Shown: positions 22,581 through 36,100 of the stretch, piece by piece
Numbering within the stretch: the first letter of the stretch is position 1
Layout of the letters: each line of letters starts with the position of its first letter
NCBI GenBank assembly: GCA_950097015.1
Contig: CATNEN010000038.1
Coordinates: 31,024,501-31,088,500, forward strand
From: Macrostomum hystrix
Lineage: Eukaryota; Platyhelminthes; Macrostomidae
Direction: 5' to 3'
DNA length: 64,000 bases
Position numbers and translations under genes: made by a program
The notes under the pieces: generated by a model
The model's database searches: none
Seen by the model: the letters and a program-made list of their open reading frames with translations, nothing else
Told to the model about the DNA's origin: nothing

Positions 22581-22984
22581 CCAGCATAATAGTAAATAAA
22601 GTAAAAACAACAAAATGAGAAATTTCCGATTCCATAGCAAATATATTTCTCAGTCGCATTCAGAGCTAAATCAGCTTAGTAAGACAAAACTTGGTTGCTG
22701 AAAATGCCAAAAGTGGTTTGTTGCAAAGTCAAGCAGCTGGATGAAACAAATTGCGCCTCTGTTAAAGTTTGGAAATCTCAAAAGATGTTAACAACTAATT
22801 TAAAAAAGCATTATGATTGAACAATTCCTGAAAAAACCTGAACCAACAACTTATAAAGGATTTCATATTAAATAACACGAATCATAAGAGTCAAATAGTT
22901 TTTATTTCATTTTTATATTCATAGATGAGATGAAAAAAATCTAAACAGGGACTGGAGACTATCGGGATTATGTCTATTCGGAAT
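22581..22984. other. Unique AT-rich spacer
   Basis: About 400 bp between two arrays. It holds TTTATT strings on the plus strand (AATAAA on the minus strand, for example near 22901), which could serve the TRAP1 3' end, though a 1-kb array intervenes. No gene seen. Confidence 0.35.
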
Positions 22985-24005
22985 TGAGAATATTTAAAAA
23001 TGGGAAGATTCTGGATTTGGAAGATTCTGGATTTGGAAGATTCTGGATTGAGAAGATACTGGACTGGGAAGATCCTGGATAGGGAAGATCTTGAATAGGG
23101 AATATTCTGGATTGGGAAGATCCTGGACTGGGAAGATTCTGGATTTGGAAGATTCTGGATTGAGAAGATACTGGACTGGGAAGATCCTGGATAGGGAAGA
23201 TCTTGAATAGGGAATATTCTGGATTGGGAAGATCCTGGACTGGGAAGATTCTGGATTTGGAAGATTCTGGATTTGGAAGATTCTGGATTTGGAAGATTCT
23301 GGATTTGGAAGATTCTGGATTGAGAAGATACTGGACTGGGAAGATCCTGGATAGGGAAGATCTTGAATAGGGAATATTCTGGATTGGGAAGATCCTGGAC
23401 TGGGAAGATTCTGGATTTGGAAGATTCTGGATTGAGAAGATACTGGACTGGGAAGATCCTGGATAGGGAAGATCTTGAATAGGGAATATTCTGGATTGGG
23501 AAGATCCTGGACTGGGAAGATTCTGGATTGGGAAGATTCTGGACTGTGAAGATTCTGGATTGGGAAGATTTTGGATTGGGAAGATCTTGGATTGGGAAGA
23601 TTCTGGATTGGGAAGATCCTGGACTGGGAAGATTTTGGATTGGGAAGATTCTGGATTGGGAAGATTCTGGATTGGGAAGATTTTGGATTGGGAAGATCTT
23701 GGATTGGGAAGATTCTGGATTGGGAAGATCCTGGACTGGGAAGATTTTGGATTGGGAAGATTCTGGATTGGGAAGATTCTGGACTGGGAAGATTCTGGAC
23801 TGGGAAGATTTTGGATTGGGAAGATTCTTGACTGGGAAGATTCTGGATTGGGAAGATTCTGGACTGGGAAGATTCTGGATTGGGAAGATTTTGGATTGGG
23901 AAGATTCTGGACTGGGAAGATTCTGGACTGGGAAGATTCTGGACTGGGAAGATTCTGGATTGGGACGATTCTGGACTGGGAAGATTCGGGATTGGGAAGA
24001 TTCTG
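22985..24005. repeat. 16-bp minisatellite with 112-bp higher-order block
   Basis: Tandem 16-bp unit GGGAAGATTCTGGATT and variants (GGACT, TTTGG, TCCTGG). In 23050-23520 a seven-unit block recurs with a 112-bp spacing, marked by GATTGAGAAGATACTGG at about 23048, 23160, 23316 and 23428. The spacing between the second and third is longer by a few extra TTTGG units. The part after 23520 is not ordered this way. It lies just downstream of the TRAP1 stop. Confidence 0.93.
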
Positions 24006-24146
24006 TGTCGTCTATATTTGTATGAAGAATGCGACAAACATACATTGGTCAGATTCAGAAGATTTATAGTTTCAGGCAATTTTCGGTAAAAATCAATCCT
24101 AATAATAAGTAAAGAGAGTTCTCAAGACAGCTTCAACAACTAGAGT

Positions 24147-27100
24147 CTAAGGCATCTTCTCAGCAACCTCAGTTAGCAGCTTATTTATCCTATCGATCAT
24201 CGCTCTCGGATCCTCCAGCACGCCAGCAATAATCAGGGCATTATCGCAGAGCTGCATTGCGAATAGCCTAGCAAGTTCGGGATCGGCTGATCGCATAGTA
24301 GACAGCTTGCGGATTATGGGATGCTTGGTGTTGATCTCCAGCACAGGATCCATTAGGCGTAGGCGCTCTTCCGCCGGTCTAAAATTGTTCAGTTGAATTA
24401 AAATGTCTATTGCTTGATACTGCTTACAGTAGAAAAAAGGATGTTTACATTTAACTTCGTTAGAAACAAGAAAAACCGGTTAAATGGCGTTTAAGTTCAT
24501 TTATATTTCGTAAAAAATTGAGACATGTTTTGTGCCGCAATACCCCTTCATTTACTTTTATGAGCCGCAATACCCTTCAGATTCTTTGATGTGCCGCAAT
24601 ACCCTTCAGATTGTTTGATGTGCCGCAATACCCCTTCAGATTCTTTGATGTGCCGCAATACTCCTTCAGATTCTTTGATGTGCCGTAATACCCCTTCAGA
24701 TTCTTTGATGTGCCGCAATACCCCTTCAGATTCTTTGATGTGCCGCAATACCCTTCAGATTGTTTGATGTGCCGCAATACACCTTCAGATTCTTTGATGT
24801 GCCGTAATACCCCTTCAGATTCTTTGATGTGCCGCAATACCCTTCAGATTGTTTGATGTGCCGCAATACCCCTTCAGATTCTTTGATGTGCCGCAATACC
24901 CTTCAGATTGTTTGATGTGCCGTAATACCCCTTCAGATTGTTTGATGTGCCGCAATACCCCTTCAGATTGTTTGATGTGCCGCAATACCCCTTCAGATTC
25001 TTTGATGTGCCGCAATACCCTTCAGATTGTTTGATGTGCCGTAATACCCCTTCAGATTGTTTGATGTGCCGCAATACCCTTCAGATTGTTTGATGTGCCG
25101 CAATACCCCTTCAGATTCTTTGATGTGCCGCAATACCCTTCAGATTGTTTGATGTGCCGCAATACCCTTCAGATTCTTTGATGTGCCGTAATACCACTTC
25201 AGATTCTTTGATGTGCCGCAATACCCCTTCAGATTCTTTGATGTGCCGCAATACCCTTCAGATTCTTTGATGTGCCGCAATACACCTTCGAATCCTTTGA
25301 TGTGCCGCAATACACCTTCGAATCCTTTGATGTGCCGCAATACACCTTCAGATTCTTTGATGTGCCGCAATACTCCTTCAGATTCTTTGATGTGCCGCAA
25401 TACCCTTCAGATTGTTTGATGTGCCGTAATACCCCTTCAGATTCTTTGATGTGCCGCAATACCCTTCAGATTGTTTGATGTGCCGCAATACCCTTCAGAT
25501 TGTTTGATGTGCCGCAATACCCCTTCAGATTCTTTGATGTGCCGCAATACCCTTCAGATTGTTTGATGTGCCGCAATACCCTTCAGATTGTTTGATGTGC
25601 CGCAATACCCCTTCAGATTCTTTGATGTGCCGCAATACTCCTTCAGATTCTTTGATGTGCCGCAATACCCTTCAGATTGTTTGATGTGCCGTAATACCCC
25701 TTCAGATTCTTTGATGTGCCGCAATACCCTTCAGATTGTTTGATGTGCCGCAATACCCTTCAGATTGTTTGATGTGCCGCAATACCCTTCAGATTGTTTG
25801 ATGTGCCGTAATACCCCTTCAGATTCTTTGATGTGCCGCAATACTCCTTCAGATTCTTTGATGTGCCGCAATACCCTTCAGATTGTTTGATGTGCCGCAA
25901 TACCCCTTCAGATTCTTTGATGTGCCGCAATACCCTTCAGATTGTTTGATGTGCCGCAATACTCCTTCAGATTCTTTGATGTGCCGCAATACCCTTCAGA
26001 TTGTTTGATGTGCCGTAATACCCTTCAGATTGTTTGATGTGCCGCAATACCCCTTCAGATTCTTTGATGTGCCGCAATACCCTTCAGATTCTTTGATGTG
26101 CCGCAATACCCTTCAGATTGTTTGATGTGCCGTAATACCCTTCAGATTGTTTGATGTGCCGCAATACCCTTCAGATTCTTTGATGTGCCGCAATACCCTT
26201 CAGATTGTTTGATGTGCCGCAATACCCCTTCAGATTCTTTGATGTGCCGCAATACTCCTTCAGATTCTTTGATGTGCCGTAATACCCCTTCAGATTCTTT
26301 GATGTGCCGCAATACCCTTCAGATTGTTTGATGTGCCGCAATACACCTTCAGATTCTTTGATGTGCCGTAATACCCCTTCAGATTCTTTGATGTGCCGCA
26401 ATACCCTTCAGATTGTTTGATGTGCCGCAATACCCCTTCAGATTCTTTGATGTGCCGCAATACCCTTCAGATTGTTTGATGTGCCGTAATACCCCTTCAG
26501 ATTCTTTGATGTGCCGCAATACCCCTTCAGATTGTTTGATGTGCCGCAATACCCCTTCAGATTCTTTGATGTGCCGCAATACCCCTTCAGATTCTTTGAT
26601 GTGCCGCAATACCCTTCAGATTGTTTGATGTGCCGTAATACCCCTTCAGATTCTTTGATGTGCCGCAATACCCTTCAGATTGTTTGTTGTGCCGCAATAC
26701 CCCTTCAGATTCTTTGATGTGCCGCAATACCCTTCAGATTGTTTGATGTGCCGCAATACCCTTCAGATTCTTTGATGTGCCGTAATACCCCTTCAGATTG
26801 TTTGATGTGCCGCAATACCCCTTCAGATTGTTTGATGTGCCGCAATACCCTTCAGATTCTTTGATGTGCCGCAATACACCTTCAGATTCTTTGATGTGCC
26901 GCAATACACCTTCAGATTCTTTGATGTGCCGCAATACCCCTTCAGATTCTTTGATGTGCCGCAATACACCTTCGAATCCTTTGATGTGCCGCAATACACC
27001 TTCGAATCCTTTGATGTGCCGCAATACACCTTCAGATTGTTTGATGTGCCGCAATACCCCTTCAGATTCTTTGATGTGCCGCAATACCCCTTCAGATTCT

Positions 27101-30100
27101 GTGATGTGCCGCAATACCCCTTCGAATCCTTTGATGTGCCGCAATGCCCTTCAGATTGTTTGATGTGCCGCAATACCCCTTCAGATTCTGTGATGTGCCG
27201 CAATACCCCTTCGAATCCTTTGATGTGCCGCAATGCCCTTCAGATTGTTTGATGTGCCGTAATACCCTTCAGATTGTTTGATGTGCCGCAATACCCCTTC
27301 AGATTCTTTGATGTGCCGCAATACCCTTCAGATTCTTTGATGTGCCGCAATACCCTTCAGATTGTTTGATGTGCCGTAATACCCCTTCAGATTCTTTGAT
27401 GTGCCGCAATACCCTTCAGATTGTTTGATGTGCCGCAATACCCTTCAGATTGTTTGATGTGCCGCAATACCCCTTCAGATTCTTTGATGTGCCGCAATAC
27501 TCCTTCAGATTCTTTGATGTGCCGCAATACCCTTCAGATTGTTTGATGTGCCGTAATACCCCTTCAGATTCTTTGATGTGCCGCAATACCCTTCAGATTG
27601 TTTGATGTGCCGCAATACCCTTCAGATTGTTTGATGTGCCGCAATACCCCTTCAGATTCTTTGATGTGCCGCAATACCCTTCAGATTGTTTGATGTGCCG
27701 CAATACCCTTCAGATTGTTTGATGTGCCGCAATACCCCTTCAGATTCTTTGATGTGCCGCAATACTCCTTCAGATTCTTTGATGTGCCGCAATACCCTTC
27801 AGATTGTTTGATGTGCCGTAATACCCCTTCAGATTCTTTGATGTGCCGCAATACCCTTCAGATTGTTTGATGTGCCGCAATACCCTTCAGATTGTTTGAT
27901 GTGCCGCAATACCCTTCAGATTGTTTGATGTGCCGCAATACCCCTTCAGATTCTTTGATGTGCCGCAATACCCTTCAGATTGTTTGATGTGCCGCAATAC
28001 TCCTTCAGATTCTTTGATGTGCCGCAATACCCTTCAGATTGTTTGATGTGCCGCAATACCCTTCAGATTGTTTGATGTGCCGCAATACCCCTTCAGATTC
28101 TTTGATGTGCCGCAATACCCTTCAGATTCTTTGATGTGCCGCAATACCCTTCAGATTGTTTGATGTGCCGTAATACCCTTCAGATTGTTTGATGTGCCGC
28201 AATACCCTTCAGATTCTTCGATGTGCCGCAATACCCTTCAGATTGTTTGATGTGCCGCAATACCCCTTCAGATTCTTTGATGTGCCGCAATACCCTTCAG
28301 ATTGTTTGATGTGCCGCAATACCCTTCAGATTCTTTGATGTGCCGCAATACTCCTTCAGATTCTTTGATGTGCCGTAATACCCCTTCAGATTGTTTGATG
28401 TGCCGCAATACCCCTTCAGATTCTTTGATGTGCCGCAATACCCTTCAGATTCTTTGATGTGCCGCAATACACCTTCAGATTCTTTGATGTGCCGCAATAC
28501 ACCTTCGAATCCTTTGATGTGCCGCAATACACCTTCGAATCCTTTGATGTGCCGCAATACACCTTCAGATTGTTTGATGTGCCGCAATACCCCTTCAGAT
28601 TCTTTGATGTGCCGCAATACCCCTTCAGATTCTGTGATGTGCCGCAATACCCCTTCGAATCCTTTGATGTGCCGCAATGCCCTTCAGATTGTTTGATGTG
28701 CCGTAATACCCTTCAGATTGTTTGATGTGCCGCAATACCCCTTCAGATTCTTTGATGTGCCGCAATACCCTTCAGATTCTTTGATGTGCCGCAATACCCT
28801 TCAGATTGTTTGATGTGCCGTAATACCCCTTCAGATTCTTTGATGTGCCGCAATACCCTTCAGATTGTTTGATGTGCCGCAATACCCTTCAGATTGTTTG
28901 ATGTGCCGTAATACCCCTTCAGATTCTTTGATGTGCCGCAATACCCTTCAGATTGTTTGATGTGCCGCAATACCCTTCAGATTGTTTGATGTGCCGTAAT
29001 ACCCTTCAGATTGTTTGATGTGCCGCAATACCCCTTCAGATTCTTTGATGTGCCGCAATACCCTTCAGATTCTTTGATGTGCCGCAATACCCTTCAGATT
29101 CTGTGATGTGCCGCAATACCCCTTCGAATCCTTTGATGTGCCGCAATGCCCTTCAGATTGTTTGATGTGCCGTAATACCCTTCAGATTGTTTGATGTGCC
29201 GCAATACCCTTCAGATTGTTTGATGTGCCGCAATACCCCTTCAGATTCTTTGATGTGCCGCAATACCCTTCAGATTGTTTGATGTGCCGTAATACCCCTT
29301 CAGATTCTTTGATGTGCCGCAATACCCCTTCAGATTGTTTGATGTGCCGCAATACCCCTTCAGATTCTTTGATGTGCCGCAATACCCTTCAGATTCTTTG
29401 ATGTGCCGCAATACCCTTCAGATTGTTTGATGTGCCGTAATACCCCTTCAGATTCTTTGATGTGCCGCAATACCCTTCAGATTGTTTGATGTGCCGCAAT
29501 ACCCCTTCAGATTCTTTGATGTGCCGCAATACCCTTCAGATTGTTTGATGTGCCGCAATACCCTTCAGATTCTTTGATGTGCCGTAATACCCCTTCAGAT
29601 TCTTTGATGTGCCGCAATACCCCTTCAGATTCTTTGATGTGCCGCAATACCCTTCAGATTCTTTGATGTGCCGCAATACACCTTCAGATTCTTTGATGTG
29701 CCGCAATACACCTTCAGATTCTTTGATGTGCCGCAATACCCCTTCAGATTCTTTGATGTGCCGCAATACACCTTCGAATCCTTTGATGTGCCGCAATACA
29801 CCTTCGAATCCTTTGATGTGCCGCAATACCCCTTCAGATTGTTTGATGTGCCGCAATACCCCTTCAGATTCTGTGATGTGCCGCAATACCCCTTCGAATC
29901 CTTTGATGTGCCGCAATGCCCTTCAGATTGTTTGATGTGCCGTAATACCCTTCAGATTGTTTGATGTGCCGCAATACCCCTTCAGATTCTTTGATGTGCC
30001 GCAATACCCTTCAGATTCTTTGATGTGCCGCAATACCCTTCAGATTGTTTGATGTGCCGTAATACCCCTTCAGATTCTTTGATGTGCCGCAATACCCTTC

Positions 30101-33100
30101 AGATTGTTTGATGTGCCGCAATACCCTTCAGATTGTTTGATGTGCCGCAATACCCCTTCAGATTCTTTGATGTGCCGCAATACTCCTTCAGATTCTTTGA
30201 TGTGCCGCAATACCCTTCAGATTGTTTGATGTGCCGTAATACCCCTTCAGATTCTTTGATGTGCCGCAATACCCTTCAGATTGTTTGATGTGCCGCAATA
30301 CCCTTCAGATTGTTTGATGTGCCGCAATACCCCTTCAGATTCTTTGATGTGCCGCAATACCCTTCAGATTGTTTGATGTGCCGCAATACCCTTCAGATTG
30401 TTTGATGTGCCGCAATACCCCTTCAGATTCTTTGATGTGCCGCAATACTCCTTCAGATTCTTTGATGTGCCGCAATACCCTTCAGATTGTTTGATGTGCC
30501 GTAATACCCCTTCAGATTCTTTGATGTGCCGCAATACCCTTCAGATTGTTTGATGTGCCGCAATACCCTTCAGATTGTTTGATGTGCCGCAATACCCTTC
30601 AGATTGTTTGATGTGCCGCAATACCCCTTCAGATTCTTTGATGTGCCGCAATACTCCTTCAGATTCTTTGATGTGCCGCAATACCCTTCAGATTGTTTGA
30701 TGTGCCGCAATACCCCTTCAGATTCTTTGATGTGCCGCAATACCCTTCAGATTGTTTGATGTGCCGCAATACTCCTTCAGATTCTTTGATGTGCCGCAAT
30801 ACCCTTCAGATTGTTTGATGTGCCGTAATACCCTTCAGATTGTTTGATGTGCCGCAATACCCCTTCAGATTCTTTGATGTGCCGCAATACCCTTCAGATT
30901 CTTTGATGTGCCGCAATACCCTTCAGATTGTTTGATGTGCCGTAATACCCTTCAGATTGTTTGATGTGCCGCAATACCCTTCAGATTCTTTGATGTGCCG
31001 CAATACCCTTCAGATTGTTTGATGTGCCGCAATACCCCTTTAGATTCTTTGATGTGCCGCAATACCCTTCAGATTGTTTGATGTGCCGCAATACCCTTCA
31101 GATTCTTTGATGTGCCGCAATACTCCTTCAGATTCTTTGATGTGCCGTAATACCCCTTCAGATTGTTTGATGTGCCGCAATACCCCTTCAGATTCTTTGA
31201 TGTGCCGCAATACCCTTCAGATTCTTTGATGTGCCGCAATACACCTTCAGATTCTTTGATGTGCCGCAATACCCCTTCAGATTCTTTGATGTGCCGCAAT
31301 ACACCTTCGAATCCTTTGATGTGCCGCAATACCCCTTCAGATTCTGTGATGTGCCGCAATACCCCTTCGAATCCTTTGATGTGCCGCAATGCCCTTCAGA
31401 TTGTTTGATGTGCCGTAATACCCTTCAGATTGTTTGATGTGCCGCAATACCCCTTCAGATTCTTTGATGTGCCGCAATACCCTTCAGATTCTTTGATGTG
31501 CCGCAATACCCTTCAGATTGTTTGATGTGCCGTAATACCCCTTCAGATTCTTTGATGTGCCGCAATACCCTTCAGATTGTTTGATGTGCCGCAATACCCT
31601 TCAGATTGTTTGATGTGCCGTAATACCCCTTCAGATTCTTTGATGTGCCGCAATACCCTTCAGATTGTTTGATGTGCCGCAATACCCTTCAGATTGTTTG
31701 ATGTGCCGTAATACCCTTCAGATTGTTTGATGTGCCGCAATACCCCTTCAGATTCTTTGATGTGCCGCAATACCCTTCAGATTCTTTGATGTGCCGCAAT
31801 ACCCTTCAGATTCTGTGATGTGCCGCAATACCCCTTCGAATCCTTTGATGTGCCGCAATGCCCTTCAGATTGTTTGATGTGCCGTAATACCCTTCAGATT
31901 GTTTGATGTGCCGCAATACCCTTCAGATTGTTTGATGTGCCGCAATACCCCTTCAGATTCTTTGATGTGCCGCAATACCCTTCAGATTGTTTGATGTGCC
32001 GTAATACCCCTTCAGATTCTTTGATGTGCCGCAATACCCCTTCAGATTGTTTGATGTGCCGCAATACCCCTTCAGATTCTTTGATGTGCCGCAATACCCT
32101 TCAGATTCTTTGATGTGCCGCAATACCCTTCAGATTCTGTGATGTGCCGCAATACCCCTTCGAATCCTTTGATGTGCCGCAATGCCCTTCAGATTGTTTG
32201 ATGTGCCGTAATACCCTTCAGATTGTTTGATGTGCCGCAATACCCTTCAGATTGTTTGATGTGCCGCAATACCCCTTCAGATTCTTTGATGTGCCGCAAT
32301 ACCCTTCAGATTGTTTGATGTGCCGTAATACCCCTTCAGATTCTTTGATGTGCCGCAATACCCCTTCAGATTCTTTGATGTGCCGCAATACCCTTCAGAT
32401 TGTTTGATGTGCCGCAATACCCTTCAGATTCTTTGATGTGCCGTAATACCCCTTCAGATTCTTTGATGTGCCGCAATACCCCTTCAGATTGTTTGATGTG
32501 CCGCAATACCCCTTCAGATTCTTTGATGTGCCGCAATACCCTTCAGATTCTTTGATGTGCCGCAATACCCTTCAGATTGTTTGATGTGCCGTAATACCCC
32601 TTCAGATTCTTTGATGTGCCGCAATACCCTTCAGATTGTTTGATGTGCCGTAATACCCCTTCAGATTCTTTGATGTGCCGCAATACCCTTCAGATTGTTT
32701 GATGTGCCGCAATACCCCTTCAGATTCTTTGATGTGCCGCAATACCCTTCAGATTGTTTGATGTGCCGCAATACCCTTCAGATTCTTTGATGTGCCGTAA
32801 TACCCCTTCAGATTCTTTGATGTGCCGCAATACCCTTCAGATTCTTTGATGTGCCGCAATACACCTTCAGATTCTTTGATGTGCCGCAATACACCTTCAG
32901 ATTCTTTGATGTGCCGCAATACCCCTTCAGATTCTTTGATGTGCCGCAATACACCTTCGAATCCTTTGATGTGCCGCAATACACCTTCGAATCCTTTGAT
33001 GTGCCGCAATACCCCTTCAGATTGTTTGATGTGCCGCAATACACCTTCAGATTCTTTGATGTGCCGCAATACACCTTCAGATTCTTTGATGTGCCGCAAT

Positions 33101-36100
33101 ACCCCTTCAGATTCTTTGATGTGCCGCAATACACCTTCGAATCCTTTGATGTGCCGCAATACACCTTCGAATCCTTTGATGTGCCGCAATACCCCTTCAG
33201 ATTGTTTGATGTGCCGCAATACCCCTTCAGATTCTGTGATGTGCCGCAATACCCCTTCGAATCCTTTGATGTGCCGCAATGCCCTTCAGATTGTTTGATG
33301 TGCCGTAATACCCTTCAGATTGTTTGATGTGCCGCAATACCCCTTCAGATTCTTTGATGTGCCGCAATACCCTTCAGATTCTTTGATGTGCCGCAATACC
33401 CTTCAGATTGTTTGATGTGCCGTAATACCCCTTCAGATTCTTTGATGTGCCGCAATACCCTTCAGATTGTTTGATGTGCCGCAATACCCTTCAGATTGTT
33501 TGATGTGCCGCAATACCCCTTCAGATTCTTTGATGTGCCGCAATACTCCTTCAGATTCTTTGATGTGCCGCAATACCCTTCAGATTGTTTGATGTGCCGC
33601 AATACCCCTTCAGATTCTTTGATGTGCCGCAATACCCTTCAGATTGTTTGATGTGCCGCAATACCCTTCAGATTGTTTGATGTGCCGCAATACCCCTTCA
33701 GATTCTTTGATGTGCCGCAATACCCTTCAGATTGTTTGATGTGCCGCAATACCCTTCAGATTGTTTGATGTGCCGCAATACCCTTCAGATTGTTTGATGT
33801 GCCGCAATACCCCTTCAGATTCTTTGATGTGCCGCAATACTCCTTCAGATTCTTTGATGTGCCGCAATACCCTTCAGATTGTTTGATGTGCCGCAATACC
33901 CCTTCAGATTCTTTGATGTGCCGCAATACCCTTCAGATTGTTTGATGTGCCGCAATACTCCTTCAGATTCTTTGATGTGCCGCAATACCCTTCAGATTGT
34001 TTGATGTGCCGTAATACCCTTCAGATTGTTTGATGTGCCGCAATACCCCTTCAGATTCTTTGATGTGCCGCAATACCCTTCAGATTCTTTGATGTGCCGC
34101 AATACCCTTCAGATTGTTTGATGTGCCGTAATACCCTTCAGATTGTTTGATGTGCCGCAATACCCTTCAGATTCTTTGATGTGCCGCAATACCCTTCAGA
34201 TTGTTTGATGTGCCGCAATACCCCTTTAGATTCTTTGATGTGCCGCAATACCCTTCAGATTGTTTGATGTGCCGCAATACCCTTCAGATTCTTTGATGTG
34301 CCGCAATACTCCTTCAGATTCTTTGATGTGCCGTAATACCCCTTCAGATTGTTTGATGTGCCGCAATACCCCTTCAGATTCTTTGATGTGCCGCAATACC
34401 CTTCAGATTCTTTGATGTGCCGCAATACACCTTCAGATTCTTTGATGTGCCGCAATACCCCTTCAGATTCTTTGATGTGCCGCAATACACCTTCGAATCC
34501 TTTGATGTGCCGCAATACACCTTCGAATCCTTTGATGTGCCGCAATACACCTTCAGATTGTTTGATGTGCCGCAATACCCCTTCAGATTCTTTGATGTGC
34601 CGCAATACCCCTTCAGATTCTGTGATGTGCCGCAATACCCCTTCGAATCCTTTGATGTGCCGCAATGCCCTTCAGATTGTTTGATGTGCCGTAATACCCT
34701 TCAGATTGTTTGATGTGCCGCAATACCCCTTCAGATTCTTTGATGTGCCGCAATACCCTTCAGATTCTTTGATGTGCCGCAATACCCTTCAGATTGTTTG
34801 ATGTGCCGTAATACCCCTTCAGATTCTTTGATGTGCCGCAATACCCTTCAGATTGTTTGATGTGCCGCAATACCCTTCAGATTGTTTGATGTGCCGTAAT
34901 ACCCCTTCAGATTCTTTGATGTGCCGCAATACCCTTCAGATTGTTTGATGTGCCGCAATACCCTTCAGATTGTTTGATGTGCCGTAATACCCTTCAGATT
35001 GTTTGATGTGCCGCAATACCCCTTCAGATTCTTTGATGTGCCGCAATACCCTTCAGATTCTTTGATGTGCCGCAATACCCTTCAGATTCTGTGATGTGCC
35101 GCAATACCCCTTCGAATCCTTTGATGTGCCGCAATGCCCTTCAGATTGTTTGATGTGCCGTAATACCCTTCAGATTGTTTGATGTGCCGCAATACCCTTC
35201 AGATTGTTTGATGTGCCGCAATACCCCTTCAGATTCTTTGATGTGCCGCAATACCCTTCAGATTGTTTGATGTGCCGTAATACCCCTTCAGATTCTTTGA
35301 TGTGCCGCAATACCCCTTCAGATTGTTTGATGTGCCGCAATACCCCTTCAGATTCTTTGATGTGCCGCAATACCCTTCAGATTCTTTGATGTGCCGCAAT
35401 ACCCTTCAGATTGTTTGATGTGCCGTAATACCCCTTCAGATTCTTTGATGTGCCGCAATACCCTTCAGATTGTTTGATGTGCCGCAATACCCCTTCAGAT
35501 TCTTTGATGTGCCGCAATACCCTTCAGATTGTTTGATGTGCCGCAATACCCTTCAGATTCTTTGATGTGCCGTAATACCCCTTCAGATTCTTTGATGTGC
35601 CGCAATACCCCTTCAGATTCTTTGATGTGCCGCAATACCCTTCAGATTCTTTGATGTGCCGCAATACACCTTCAGATTCTTTGATGTGCCGCAATACACC
35701 TTCAGATTCTTTGATGTGCCGCAATACCCCTTCAGATTCTTTGATGTGCCGCAATACACCTTCGAATCCTTTGATGTGCCGCAATACACCTTCGAATCCT
35801 TTGATGTGCCGCAATACCCCTTCAGATTGTTTGATGTGCCGCAATACCCCTTCAGATTCTGTGATGTGCCGCAATACCCCTTCGAATCCTTTGATGTGCC
35901 GCAATGCCCTTCAGATTGTTTGATGTGCCGTAATACCCTTCAGATTGTTTGATGTGCCGCAATACCCCTTCAGATTCTTTGATGTGCCGCAATACCCTTC
36001 AGATTCTTTGATGTGCCGCAATACCCTTCAGATTGTTTGATGTGCCGTAATACCCCTTCAGATTCTTTGATGTGCCGCAATACCCTTCAGATTGTTTGAT

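Noticed and set aside
19793-22659. Long Cys/Leu/Ser-rich reading frames of 750-900 residues
   Set aside because: They merely translate a 22-bp tandem unit that lacks stops, occur in all three minus frames, and one only adds a false extension to the dTMP kinase start.
22891-24079. SSQSRIFPIQNLP-type and GLGRFWIGKI-type repeat proteins
   Set aside because: Both come from opposite strands of the same 16-bp minisatellite.
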